Assembly (NCBI RefSeq): GCF_002999235.1
Contig: NZ_CP027236.1
Coordinates: 372,001 to 436,000, forward strand
DNA from: Actinomyces sp. oral taxon 897
GTDB lineage: Bacteria > Actinomycetota > Actinomycetes > Actinomycetales > Actinomycetaceae
DNA: 64,000 nucleotides
Direction of reading: 5' to 3'
Numbering within the stretch: the stretch's first letter is position 1; each line of letters starts with the position of its first letter. Positions 44,174-52,829 of this stretch are shown piece after piece. The notes under the pieces were generated by a model, which was not told where the DNA came from, did no database searches, and saw only the letters and a list, made by a program, of their open reading frames with translations. The translations under genes were made by a program, and so were the position numbers.

Positions 44174-44460
44174 GCGCCTCTTTCGGTGGGTGGACGCCTT
44201 TTCCAGTGGGTGGGCGTGCCTCCCGGTGGGACAGGTGAACGCCTCTCCCGGTAGGTGGACGCCTCTCCCGGTAGGTGGACGCGCTTCCCGGTAGATAGAC
44301 GCCTTTTCCGGTAGATGAACGCGCTTTTGGTCAGATGAACGCTTCTCTAGGTGGCGTTCACCTGCTCTATGCGGCGTTCATCCACCCTAGACGGCGTTCA
44401 CCTGCTCTAGAGCGCGTTTATCTTCCTCAGAGCGCGTTCATGTGTGTGGGACCGCGTTCC
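44171..44460. repeat. Bidirectional array of ~20-bp repeats between miaB and the CobW-type gene
   Basis: Nine units with core TGRACGC start at 44171, 44191, 44211, 44236, 44256, 44276, 44296, 44316 and 44336. They are followed by six units with the inverted core GCGTTCA at 44354, 44374, 44394, 44414, 44434 and 44454. Spacing is 20 bp except for one 25-bp step and the 18-bp switch point. Flanking bases are also partly conserved (GGTAGGTGGACGCCTCTCCC in the first arm). There are no spacers and no coding potential. The following 44461-44687 holds short CACCTGGG(A/G)CGCC tandem pieces and no recognised gene. Confidence 0.9.
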
Positions 44461-44687
44461 CGCCTTCGGTCCCCAGGTGGGGGTACAGGGTGCTCCTGCA
44501 CGTGGGAGGACGTCCGACGTCGACGTCGTCGCCTGGTGCGGTGGCCGAGGGTGCCCGCGCACGCGGGAGGGCGTCCACCTGGGGTGTCCCGCATCCTCTG
44601 TCCGGCAGTCGGTGCCACCACCTGGGACGCCCACCTGGGGCGCCCACCTGGGACGGGTAGTCTGTCCCCGGAAAGCGAGGTGCACCC

Positions 44688-45749
44688 GTGGCACGACCCT
44701 CCGTCCCCGTCATCGCCCTGACCGGCTACCTGGGCGCGGGCAAGACCACCGTGCTCAATCACCTCCTGCGTGCCCCCGGGGCGCGCCTGGGCGTGGTGGT
44801 CAACGACTTCGGGGACATAGGCGTGGACGCCGCCCTGGTGTCCGGGCAGGTCGACGAGCCCGCCTCCGTGGCCGGGGGCTGCCTGTGCTGCCTGCCCGAC
44901 GCCGGGGCCCTGGTCCCCGCCCTGGAGCGCCTGACCCGTCCCCGCCTGGGGCTCGACGCCGTCATTATCGAGGCCTCCGGCATTGCCGAGCCCCCTCAGC
45001 TGGCACGTCTCATCCGCTCCCTGCCCTGGCGACGCACCCGCTTCGGCGGGCTTATTGACGTGGTCGACGTCGTCAACCAGGCCGCCACCGTGGACACCGG
45101 AGCGGCCCCGCCCGCCCGCTACGGGGCCGCCACCTTAGTGGTCCTGACCAAGACCGACCTGCTGGACCCCGGCGGGCGCCAGGCCGTCGTGGAGCGCCTC
45201 ACCGCGCGCGTCCGCGCCCACAACCCCCGGGCCACCGTGGTGGTCGCCGACCACGGCCGTATCGACCCCCTGCTGGTGGCCGACGTCTCCGGCCCCGTGG
45301 CCGGGATTCAGGGGGAGGCGGTCCAGGACGAGCTCCCCCTGGCCGAGGTCAGCCGTCAGGAGCGTCAGGAGCGCGAGCCCGGGTGCGCCCACCACGCCCA
45401 CGTCGTGACCGTCCCGGCGCCCGGGCACGTGGACCCCGGGAGCCTGGCGGACCTCCTGGAGGACCTGCCCGCGGACGTCTACCGGCTCAAGGGGGTGCTC
45501 GCCCTCGCCGGGGGCGGCTCGCGCCGCGACAGGCCCCGGGAGATCGTGGTCAATGTCGTCGCCGGGCGGGCCCACCTGGAGGACGGTCCTGCCGGGGCCC
45601 CGCAGCACGGCCTGGTGGCCATCGGCCCCCACCTGGACACCGAGGCGGTGCGCTCCCGCCTCCAGGCGGCCCTGCGCCCGGCCCGGGCCCCTGACCCTGC
45701 CGGCCCGGCCCGTCTGGAGCGGATCCGGCGTCGGGGCCGGGGCCTGTGA
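44688..45749 (+). CDS. CobW/COG0523 family metal-chaperone GTPase
   Basis: 353 aa. The N-terminal GTPase has Walker A TGYLGAGKTT, the metal-binding GCLCC motif (CxCC, about residue 65) and G4 LTKTDLLD. A His-rich spot (CAHHAHVVT) precedes the CobW C-terminal domain. Such proteins deliver Zn, Co or Fe to client enzymes; the metal here is not determined. GTG start with AAAGCGAGG upstream. It lies between the 20-bp array and RNA-like element B, and 0.6 kb from apbE and the iron locus. Confidence 0.9.
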   Translation: MARPSVPVIALTGYLGAGKTTVLNHLLRAPGARLGVVVNDFGDIGVDAALVSGQVDEPASVAGGCLCCLPDAGALVPALERLTRPRLGLDAVIIEASGIAEPPQLARLIRSLPWRRTRFGGLIDVVDVVNQAATVDTGAAPPARYGAATLVVLTKTDLLDPGGRQAVVERLTARVRAHNPRATVVVADHGRIDPLLVADVSGPVAGIQGEAVQDELPLAEVSRQERQEREPGCAHHAHVVTVPAPGHVDPGSLADLLEDLPADVYRLKGVLALAGGGSRRDRPREIVVNVVAGRAHLEDGPAGAPQHGLVAIGPHLDTEAVRSRLQAALRPARAPDPAGPARLERIRRRGRGL

Positions 45750-45764
45750 GAGCCCCCGGGAAAG

Positions 45765-46020
45765 TTCCCAGGAAGCTGTGAGGTGGTAGTGGGGTGTTCT
45801 CCCAGGGGCGGTGTGCACTATTGGCTGTGCCGCCGGACGGTGGCGACCGCGAGACGTTGGGGAGCGTCGGTGACCGGCCGCCTCCGGAATGCCGGACCGC
45901 AGCCCAGGGACTGCGACCGTGCGCTCGGCGAAGGAGGCACGGCCTCCCGGGATGGGAACCGGGAGGCGGCCTCGTGCGATGGGCCCGACCCGGTGATATC
46001 CGGGCCGGGCCTTGTCGTAC
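45765..46020 (+). ncRNA. Putative structured RNA element, copy B
   Basis: Aligns end to end with the minus strand of 39271-39531. The first ~100 bases are nearly invariant (TTCCCAGGAAGCTGTGAGG ... GTGTTCTCCCAGG ... TGCACTATTGG ... GAGACGTTGGGGAGCGTC). Next come a 9-bp hairpin GCCTCCCGG/CCGGGAGGC (45942-45967) with an ATGGGAA loop and a terminator-like hairpin (45982-45993 with 46000-46011) ending CCTT. Stem sequences differ from copy A but remain paired. It begins 15 bases after the CobW-type gene stop. Confidence 0.5.
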
Positions 46021-46341
46021 CTGCCAGGCCCGCCGGGGCCGACCAGGGCGCGTGGGCGCCTACCAGCCGCCCTGCGTCAGCGCGGCCCGTGGCCCTCGAT
46101 GAACAAGGGGGCGTCTCTGGGGCGCCGCAGGGGCGGCCGGGGGAGTAGCCGTGGACCTCACCGCCAGGCGGCCGCTCGCGGGCCCCAGGTCTCCGGCCTG
46201 CGTTCTGTCCGTGGGGCCCGGGACGCTATCGTCGAGGTGTGGGAAGTAAGCCGTGTCCTGCCTGTGGGGGACTGCTCCTGAGAAGGTAGGGGACAGTCAT
46301 GGTCTGGAGCCGTGGCCCTTACCGGCAGGGGGCCGCCGGGC
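46021..46341. other. Intergenic region with no recognised gene
   Basis: 321 bases between RNA-like element B and the apbE stop. I see GC-rich sequence with short repeats but no convincing ORF, tRNA or strong terminator. Confidence 0.5.
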
Positions 46342-47352
46342 TCACCGTGAGGTGAACAGCTCACCCAGGCGCGGGAAGGTGCGACTCGTAAGGACGGTGG
46401 CGTCAGCGCGCTCCAGGACGAAGTCGTAGCGCAGGCCCGCCGCGGCCAGCTGCTGGGGGGGCGTGAGGAACAGCGCGGTGGCGATCCCGTCGGCCTGCGC
46501 GCAGGTGCCCGCCACCGCCCACGTGGCCAGCACGTCACGGACCGGCAGCCCGGTGAGCGCGTCCAGCACGTGGTGCAGGCCCTCCCCCCAGGCCCGCTCG
46601 CTCACCCCGGAGGCCGCCAGCGCCCCCCTGCGCAGGGTCACCACGCCAATGACCCGTCCGGGGCTCCCCGGCTCCTCCAGGCCCAGGCGTACCGGCGTGC
46701 CGCTGCGGACCACCAGGTCCCCCGAGGCGTCCACCACGACCTCGTCCACGCCCGCCCGCCCCAGGGCGTCCGCCACCATGTCGACCAGGAAGCCCTTGCC
46801 CACGGCGCCGACGTCGACCAGCGCCGGGCGGGGCAGGGTCAGACGGTCCCCGTCACGGCGGACCTGTCCCCAGGTCAGGCGGCCGCGGCGGGCCCCCAGG
46901 CGGTGCAGGGCGCCGTCGCGCACGGTGAAGGAGTAGGCCGGGTCGTAGCCGAGCTCGACCAGGTCGGCCCCCACCAGCGGGTCAATGCGGCCCGCGCTGG
47001 CCCGGTGGAGCAGGTCGTAGAGGGCCAGCATGCGCCCCGAGCCGCGGGGCAGGTCCAGGACCACCGGGCCCGGCGTGCCGCGGGTGCCAGCCTCACCCAG
47101 GCCGCCGACCTCACCGCGGGCGGCACGGCTGACCAGTGAGTCCTCCCGGAACCGGGACCACACCCCCTCGTAGGCGTCAACGAGCTCGAGCACCTGCCCA
47201 CGCGCCCCTGGCGGGAGCGCACGGCGAGTCAGGACCCGCCAGGGGCAGCCGGTGGCGGTAAAGGACCAGGTGTGGTCCCAGCAACACCCGGAGGACGGTT
47301 CTCGAGCCGTAACCGGCCCCATGGTGCGGGATGTGTCAGGCACCCCCGACAC
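46342..47352 (-). CDS. apbE: FAD:protein FMN transferase (ApbE family)
   Basis: Attaches FMN covalently to a Thr of extracytoplasmic flavoproteins (336 aa). Family features: WSRFREDSLVSR, IDPLVGADLVELGYD, ALVDVGAVGKGFLVDMVADAL, VDEVVVDASGDLVVR and HHVLDALTGLPVRDVLATWAVAGTCAQADGIATALFL. No clear signal peptide is present, so the site of action is uncertain. GGAGG lies 7 bases before the GTG at 47352. It is divergent from the iron-uptake operon, whose last gene encodes an FMN-binding lipoprotein, its likely target. Confidence 0.92.
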   Translation of the reverse strand: MSGVPDTSRTMGPVTAREPSSGCCWDHTWSFTATGCPWRVLTRRALPPGARGQVLELVDAYEGVWSRFREDSLVSRAARGEVGGLGEAGTRGTPGPVVLDLPRGSGRMLALYDLLHRASAGRIDPLVGADLVELGYDPAYSFTVRDGALHRLGARRGRLTWGQVRRDGDRLTLPRPALVDVGAVGKGFLVDMVADALGRAGVDEVVVDASGDLVVRSGTPVRLGLEEPGSPGRVIGVVTLRRGALAASGVSERAWGEGLHHVLDALTGLPVRDVLATWAVAGTCAQADGIATALFLTPPQQLAAAGLRYDFVLERADATVLTSRTFPRLGELFTSR

Positions 47353-47370
47353 GCTGTGACCTCCTTCACT

Positions 47371-47433
47371 TTGACCTGAAGAATATGGTCATCCTATCCT
47401 ACCTAAAAGGAGCGCGCCTCCACTTCTTAGGTA
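47371..47433 (+). promoter_or_regulatory. Promoter and probable DtxR/IdeR-type iron operator of the Ftr1 operon
   Basis: -35 TTGACC (47371-47376) and -10 TATCCT (47395-47400) are 18 bases apart. Immediately downstream TACCTAA (47400-47406) and TTAGGTA (47427-47433) form an inverted pair with a 20-base spacer. TTAGGT/ACCTAA is the half-site of the DtxR/IdeR box (TTAGGTTAGSCTAACCTAA), though the spacing is unusual. The segment is strikingly AT-rich for this genome. Iron repression is inferred. Confidence 0.55.
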
Positions 47434-47477
47434 CGTCTAAATCTACCCACTTCCCCCTGAAAGCCATGTGAGCGAGT

Positions 47478-49340
47478 ATGTCAACTGCCTCTGCCGGTCG
47501 TACGGCCCCCCGGCTCACCGTCCCCCTCACGGCCCTCCTGGCCCTCCTGGCCCTCCTGCTGGCGCCCGGGGCCCGCGCCTCCGAGGCGGACACCGACCAC
47601 GGCACCTGGGGCGAGGTCGCCGCCGTGGTCACCCAGGACCTCGACAACGGGCTCGCCCGCTACCAGGCCGGTGACACCTCCGGCGCGGCCGCCGCCTTCC
47701 AGCGGGCCTACAACTCCGGCTACGTGGCCTCCAACCTGGCCGCGGTGGTCACCGACCGGCTGGGCAAGGAGACCATGACCACCCAGAAGGACGCCTTCGC
47801 CTCCCTGCGCCAGGCCGCCTTCAAGACCGGCAACGAGCAGGTCCTCTCCGAGGGGGTGGCCTCCCTGAGCAGCTCGGTGACCCAGTCCGCCGCCCAGCTC
47901 GACGCCCTGACCGACCTGCTGAACCCCAGGGACTACGCCGCCCAGCGCGCCGCCACCACGGCCACGGAGCGCGCCGCCCTGGACGCGGCCAAGACCCAGG
48001 TCAACACCGGCCGGGGCGAGCGCACCTGGGGCGAGGTCGCCGTCGAGATGACCGACCTCATTGACCGGGGCGTGGCCGCGGCCGTCTCCGGTGACGGCAG
48101 GGCCGGCAGCGACCTGGTCAACCAGGCCTACTACGGCTACTACGAGAAGCTCGGCTTTGAGAAGACCGTCATGTCCGCCATCTCCGGGGACCGGGTCTCC
48201 CAGGTGGAGAACCAGTTCAAGGTGGTGCGCAAGGCCATGGTGGGCGGTGAGGACGCCCAGACGGTGACCTCCGCGGCCGCCGAGCTCAAGAGCATGATCA
48301 CCCAGGACGCCGCCACCCTCGACGCCGGGGCCGCCGACCAGGTCAACCCGGTCAAGTCCTTCCTCACCAGCTCCTTCGGGCAGGCCCTCATTATCCTCCT
48401 GCGCGAGGGCCTGGAGGCCATCCTCGTGGTGGCCGCCATTATCGCCTACCTGATCAAGGCCGGGATGAAGGACCGCGTCAAGCACATCTACCTCGGTATC
48501 CTCCTGGGCCTGGTGGGCAGCGGGGTCGTGGCCGCCCTCTTCGCGTGGCTGTTCGACTCCGCCTCCTCCCACCAGGAGATCCTGGAGGGCGTCGTGGCCC
48601 TCATCGCCATGCTCATGCTGCTGTTCACCTCCAACTGGATGCTCTCCAAGAGCTCGGTGGCCTCCTGGAACGCCTACATCAAGGACCGGACCCAGGCCTC
48701 CGTCTCCAACGGCGGGGTGTGGGCCCTGGCCTCCCTGAGCTTCCTCGCCGTCTTCCGCGAGGGCGCCGAGACCGTCATGTTCTACCAGGCCCTGCTCACC
48801 ATGGACCGCGGCGGGGCCGCCTCCGTCTGGCAGGGGTTCGCCGTGGGGTGCGTCATCCTCGTGGCCGTCTTCCTGCTCATCCGCTTCACCAGCGTCAAGA
48901 TCCCGCTGCGGCCCTTCTTCGCCGTCACCAGCTTCCTCATGGCGCTCCTGGTGGTCATCTTCGCCGGCGGCGGCGTCCACGCCCTGGTGGAGGGCGACGT
49001 CGTGTCCGGCACCTACGTCCAGGGGGTCCCCACCTACGACTACCTGGGCGTCTACCCCTACGTCGAGACCCTGGCCGCCCAGGGGGTCATGGCCGTGGTC
49101 GTCGTGGTCCTGGCGGCAGTCTCCCTGCTGCGCCGCCGGGCAGGCGCCGCCGCGGCCACCGCGGCGTCGGCTGCTTCCTCGGCGGCGGCCTCCTCTCCGG
49201 ACGGTGCCGCCTCCTCGGCGTCACCCTCCTCTCCGGCCACCGCGGCATCGGCTGCCTCCCCGGACGGTGCCGCCTCCCCGGCATCACCCGCCGGGCAGCC
49301 CGCAGCCCGCTCCGCGACCTGGCCGCAGGCCGACGACTGA
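47478..49340 (+). CDS. Ftr1/EfeU-type iron permease with extracytoplasmic N-terminal domain
   Basis: 620 aa. After a signal peptide (to about residue 35) come two repeats, each starting TWGEV (about residues 42 and 175), forming a ~250-residue external domain. The permease core has the paired iron-binding REGxE motifs in ILLREGLEAIL and VFREGAETVMF and about seven TM helices. The C-terminal ~65 residues are Ala/Ser/Pro repeats. It imports Fe3+ across the membrane, usually after ferrous/ferric cycling by partner proteins. First gene of the iron operon; no strong Shine-Dalgarno. Confidence 0.93.
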   Translation: MSTASAGRTAPRLTVPLTALLALLALLLAPGARASEADTDHGTWGEVAAVVTQDLDNGLARYQAGDTSGAAAAFQRAYNSGYVASNLAAVVTDRLGKETMTTQKDAFASLRQAAFKTGNEQVLSEGVASLSSSVTQSAAQLDALTDLLNPRDYAAQRAATTATERAALDAAKTQVNTGRGERTWGEVAVEMTDLIDRGVAAAVSGDGRAGSDLVNQAYYGYYEKLGFEKTVMSAISGDRVSQVENQFKVVRKAMVGGEDAQTVTSAAAELKSMITQDAATLDAGAADQVNPVKSFLTSSFGQALIILLREGLEAILVVAAIIAYLIKAGMKDRVKHIYLGILLGLVGSGVVAALFAWLFDSASSHQEILEGVVALIAMLMLLFTSNWMLSKSSVASWNAYIKDRTQASVSNGGVWALASLSFLAVFREGAETVMFYQALLTMDRGGAASVWQGFAVGCVILVAVFLLIRFTSVKIPLRPFFAVTSFLMALLVVIFAGGGVHALVEGDVVSGTYVQGVPTYDYLGVYPYVETLAAQGVMAVVVVVLAAVSLLRRRAGAAAATAASAASSAAASSPDGAASSASPSSPATAASAASPDGAASPASPAGQPAARSATWPQADD

Positions 49341-49432
49341 CACCAGGCTTCCCGGGCCCGCCCGGAAGACCCGGTCGCACCAAACCCGGTGCGGCCTTCC
49401 CCGAACCCGAACAAGAACAAGTGAGGATCCTC

Positions 49433-50059
49433 ATGCGTATCCGCAAGCCCCTCATCGTCGCCGCGACGCTCGCCCTGGCCGGTACCCTGAGCCTGAGCGC
49501 CTGTGGCGGCGACTCCTCCAAGGAGGCAGCCCCGTCCGCCACCGCCACCGAGAAGGCGGAGGGCGGCAAGGGCTTCCAGGAGTACCCGGTGGGTGACGAC
49601 CAGATCGGCTACGGCAACGGGAACGTCGGCGAGATCAACGTCTCCCTGGTCTACTTCCAGCCCGTGGACATGGAGCCGGCCGGCATGGGCCTGAAGGCCT
49701 CCGAGGCGTCCTTCCACCTGGAGGCCGACATCTCCGGCCTGGAGGGCAACGACCTGGGCTACGGGGCCGGTGACTTCGTCCCCGGCCTGACAGTGGACTA
49801 CACCATTACCAACAAGGCCACCAACACCGTCGCCGCCGAGGGCACCTTCATGCAGATGAACGCCTCCGACGGCCCCCACTACGGGGGCAATATCGCCCTG
49901 CCCGACGCCGGGGAGTACACCCTGGCCCTGAAGATCCACTCCCCGGAGGAGAACGGCTGGATGCTCCACTCCGACGAGGAGACCGGTGTCAAGGGCCGGT
50001 TCTGGACCACGCCCATCGAGCTGAGCTGGGACTGGAACTACACCCCCCAGCAGTGGTAG
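49433..50059 (+). CDS. Periplasmic-type iron-binding lipoprotein, P19/Tpd family
   Basis: 208 aa lipoprotein: MRIRKPLIVAATLALAGTLSLSAC gives the lipobox. The immunoglobulin-like P19/Tpd domain carries metal-ligand candidates in YFQPVDMEP, HLEADIS, MQMNASDGPHYGGNI and MLHSDEETG. In Campylobacter jejuni and E. coli (FetP) relatives it binds Cu/Fe and feeds Ftr1 permeases. GTGAGG upstream supports ATG 49433. A strong hairpin follows the gene. Confidence 0.92.
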   Translation: MRIRKPLIVAATLALAGTLSLSACGGDSSKEAAPSATATEKAEGGKGFQEYPVGDDQIGYGNGNVGEINVSLVYFQPVDMEPAGMGLKASEASFHLEADISGLEGNDLGYGAGDFVPGLTVDYTITNKATNTVAAEGTFMQMNASDGPHYGGNIALPDAGEYTLALKIHSPEENGWMLHSDEETGVKGRFWTTPIELSWDWNYTPQQW

Positions 50060-50073
50060 GCCCACTGGCCTGA

Positions 50074-50104
50074 GCGCCGCCCCTGCACCGGACAGGGGCG
50101 GCGC
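50074..50104 (+). terminator. Strong intra-operon hairpin after the P19-type gene
   Basis: Perfect 12-bp stem GCGCCGCCCCTG / CAGGGGCGGCGC with a 7-base loop, 14 bases after the stop. It could terminate part of the transcription or protect the upstream mRNA, giving more Ftr1 and P19 than downstream proteins. Confidence 0.65.
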
Positions 50105-50164
50105 CCGGGCGCACCAGGCCACGCACACCCCCGGGACGACCCCGCCCCGGCTCGTAAGGACTCG

Positions 50165-50170
50165 TAGGAT
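50165..50170 (+). promoter_or_regulatory. Possible promoter for the distal half of the iron locus
   Basis: TAGGAT lies 10 bases before the ATG at 50181, directly after the hairpin at 50074-50104. A nearly leaderless second transcript is possible. Confidence 0.3.
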
Positions 50171-50180
50171 AGGGACTCTC

Positions 50181-51452
50181 ATGCTGGAACGTTTCGTCGC
50201 CGTCGTCGGAGGAATGGCCCTGCCGTTCCTCCTCGTGTCCGGGCTCGCAGTGGTCCTGGTCCCCCACCAGCCCCGGGGGTGGGAGCCCTCCAGCCGGTGG
50301 CGCGCCGCCTGCGCCCTGACCGGGCTGGTCGCGGGGTCGGTCTTCGCCGTCCTGCGCGCCACCGCCGTCCTGCGCTCGCGCTCAGCGGTCAGCCTGCCCA
50401 CCCTCTACGCCTGCGTGGCCGCCGACGTGGTCCTCCTGGTCCTCCTGGCGGCCCAGGTCGGGCGCCCCCGGTGGGGCGGTAGCGGCCGCCTGGGCCGCGC
50501 CACCAACGTGCTGGCCTGCGTGGTGCTGGCCCTGGCCTTCTTCCGGGCCGTGCCCGAGACCGTCCTGCAGCTCACCGCCTTCATTGAGCCCGGCAGGCAG
50601 ACCGTGTCCTCCGAGATGCTCCTGCGCGTCCTGGGCTTCCTGTCCGGCTGGGTGGCCTGCGCCGTCCTGGCGTTCCTGGTCTACCGGGCCGCCCGGCGCT
50701 CCCCGGTACGCCTGACCCGCCTGACGGTGTGCGCCTTTATGGCCCTGGTGCTCTTCACCCACGCCACCGACCTGCTCACCGTCCTGCACGCCAACCACCG
50801 CATTGTCCTGCACGGGGCCGCCTTCCGGCTCCTGGTGTGGTTGACCAACAACGCCCAGTCCACGCTGCTGATCACCACCGCCGCCGTCCTGCTGGTACCC
50901 CTGGCGGTGGCCGCCGGCCTGACCCTGCGCCGGGCGCCGGCCGCCGCCAACCCCGCCCGGGCCCGGGCCGCCGTCGCCGGGCGCCGCCGCACCCGCCGGT
51001 GGGTGCTGGCCACCGCCCTGGGCGTGGGGGTGCTGGCCACCACCCGCACCTACGGCGTGGCCAAGGTCAATGAGGTCCCGGTCCTGTCCGAGCCCGAGCC
51101 CTACCGGCTCGAGGACGGTACCGCCTACCTGGCCCTCACCACCCTGGAGGACGGCCACCTCCACCGCTTCGAGTACAAGGCCTCCAACGGTGCCGCCGTG
51201 CGCTTCATCGTCATCCTCAAGAACGGCGGCGCCTACGGCGTGGGCCTGGACGCCTGCGAGAACTGCGGCCCCTCGGGCTACTACGAGAAGGACGGCAAGG
51301 TGATCTGCAAGCGCTGCGACGTGGCCATTAACCCGGCCACCATCGGCTTCAAGGGCGGCTGCAACCCCATCCCCCTGGCCTTCGACGTCGTCGGGGGGGA
51401 CCTGGCCATCGCCGAGGCCGACCTGGAGGCCGCCAAGAAGGTCTTCGCGTGA
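50181..51452 (+). CDS. DUF2318 membrane protein (Fe-S/metal-binding, iron-uptake associated)
   Basis: 423 aa. Seven to eight TM helices (residues 1-300) are followed by the DUF2318 domain. Its two CxxC pairs, ACENCGPSGYY and ICKRCDVAI, and FKGGCNPIPL are complete. In the P19-Ftr1 systems this protein is a conserved partner and probably carries electrons or metal across the membrane. The membrane His residues (HATDLLTVLHANH, HGAAF) could bind haem; this is inference. Confidence 0.92.
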   Translation: MLERFVAVVGGMALPFLLVSGLAVVLVPHQPRGWEPSSRWRAACALTGLVAGSVFAVLRATAVLRSRSAVSLPTLYACVAADVVLLVLLAAQVGRPRWGGSGRLGRATNVLACVVLALAFFRAVPETVLQLTAFIEPGRQTVSSEMLLRVLGFLSGWVACAVLAFLVYRAARRSPVRLTRLTVCAFMALVLFTHATDLLTVLHANHRIVLHGAAFRLLVWLTNNAQSTLLITTAAVLLVPLAVAAGLTLRRAPAAANPARARAAVAGRRRTRRWVLATALGVGVLATTRTYGVAKVNEVPVLSEPEPYRLEDGTAYLALTTLEDGHLHRFEYKASNGAAVRFIVILKNGGAYGVGLDACENCGPSGYYEKDGKVICKRCDVAINPATIGFKGGCNPIPLAFDVVGGDLAIAEADLEAAKKVFA

Positions 51453-51531
51453 GCCCCCGCACCCACCGTCCCCGCCCGGACGCGGGGCCCCGGCGGGTCC
51501 CCGTCCCCTCGTCCGCCCCGGAGGTGGCCTG

Positions 51532-52824
51532 ATGTTCTTCACCCGACTGCTGCGCCGGTCCTTCACCAGGCAGCTGCGCCGCCGCTCCCTGGTCGTCCTG
51601 ACCGTGGCGCTGTCCGCGGCCGTGAGCGTGGCCATGCTCGGCGTCGTCCTCGACGTGGGCGACAAGCTCAACGCCGAGCTGACCACCTACGGCTCCAACA
51701 TCACCGTCCAGCCCAAGGCCCAGGGCGTGGTGTCCGACCTGTACGAGACCAGTGAGGACACCGAGGCCACCGCCTTCCTCAACGAGGCCGACGCCGCCAG
51801 CCTCAAGACGATCTTCTGGGCCTACAACATCGTGGACTTCGCCCCGGTGCTGACCACCCACCTCACCGTGGCCGGCGCCGGGGGATCCTCCCTGACCGGG
51901 GTCAAGGCCGTGGGCACCTGGTTCAACAAGGAGGTGTCCCTGCCCACCGGGCAGAGCGTCACCGCGGGCATGACCACCCTGCGCTCCTGGTGGGCCTGGA
52001 AGGGGACCTGGCCCACCGACGACGGCAGCCAGGTCGCCCTGGGCTCCTCCCTGGCCTCCGAGCTGGGGGCCTCGGTGGGCGACACCCTCACCCTGGGCGG
52101 GACCGCCGGTGATCACACCCTGACCGTCAGCGGGATCTACACCTCCAAGGACGGTGACGACAAGGTCCTCTACGCGCCCCTGTCCGTCGTCCAGCACGTC
52201 TCGGGCCACCCCGGCAAGGCCGAGCGGATCGAGGTCAAGGCCCTGACCACCCCGGAGAACGACCTGAGCCGCAAGGCCGCCTCCAACCCCAGGGCCCTGT
52301 CCAAGGCCGAGTGGGAGACCTGGTACTGCACGGCCTACGCCTCCTCCATCACCTACCAGATCGAGGAGGCCGTCCCCGGCTCGGTGGCCAAGCAGGTCCG
52401 CCAGGTCGCCGCCGTGGAGGGCAACGTCCTGGTCAAGACCCAGGCCCTCATGATCCTCATGACCGCCCTGAGCCTGGTGGCGGCCGCCCTGGCGGTAGCC
52501 TCCCTGACCACCGCCTCCCTGGTGGAGCGCACCGGCGAGTTCGCCCTCCTCAAGGCGGTAGGCGCCTCCTCGGCCGCCGTCAACCGGCTGATCCTGGGGG
52601 AGACGGCCGTCATCGGCGTGGCCGGCACGCTCCTGGGAGCCCTGGTGGGATCGGGCCTGGCCCAGCTGATCGGCAAGGTCGTCTTCGGCTCGACCATCAC
52701 CATGCGGCCCATGGTCTTCGTGCTGGTGGCGGTGCTGGTGTCCCTGGTCCTCCTGGCGGCCACGGCCTCCTCCATGCGCTCCATCCTGCGTATCCAACCG
52801 GCTACGGCCCTGCACCGGAGGTGA
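51532..52824 (+). CDS. FtsX-like ABC permease 1 of the iron-uptake locus
   Basis: 430 aa. Layout: N-terminal TM (RRSLVVLTVALSAAVSVAMLGVVL), an external MacB-like domain of ~230 residues, then three TMs containing VERTGEFALLKAVGASSAAVNRLIL. It is the conserved FtsX-type partner in P19/Ftr1/DUF2318 loci. GGAGG lies 6 bases before the ATG. Confidence 0.9.
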   Translation: MFFTRLLRRSFTRQLRRRSLVVLTVALSAAVSVAMLGVVLDVGDKLNAELTTYGSNITVQPKAQGVVSDLYETSEDTEATAFLNEADAASLKTIFWAYNIVDFAPVLTTHLTVAGAGGSSLTGVKAVGTWFNKEVSLPTGQSVTAGMTTLRSWWAWKGTWPTDDGSQVALGSSLASELGASVGDTLTLGGTAGDHTLTVSGIYTSKDGDDKVLYAPLSVVQHVSGHPGKAERIEVKALTTPENDLSRKAASNPRALSKAEWETWYCTAYASSITYQIEEAVPGSVAKQVRQVAAVEGNVLVKTQALMILMTALSLVAAALAVASLTTASLVERTGEFALLKAVGASSAAVNRLILGETAVIGVAGTLLGALVGSGLAQLIGKVVFGSTITMRPMVFVLVAVLVSLVLLAATASSMRSILRIQPATALHRR

Positions 52825-52829
52825 CGGAC

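Noticed and set aside
44171..44460. CRISPR array
   Set aside because: The 20-bp units are contiguous with no unique spacers, change orientation part-way, and have no cas genes nearby.
39271..46020. IS element or composite transposon formed by the inverted ~260-bp elements
   Set aside because: The elements contain no transposase ORF or terminal inverted repeats, and the enclosed block includes housekeeping miaB.
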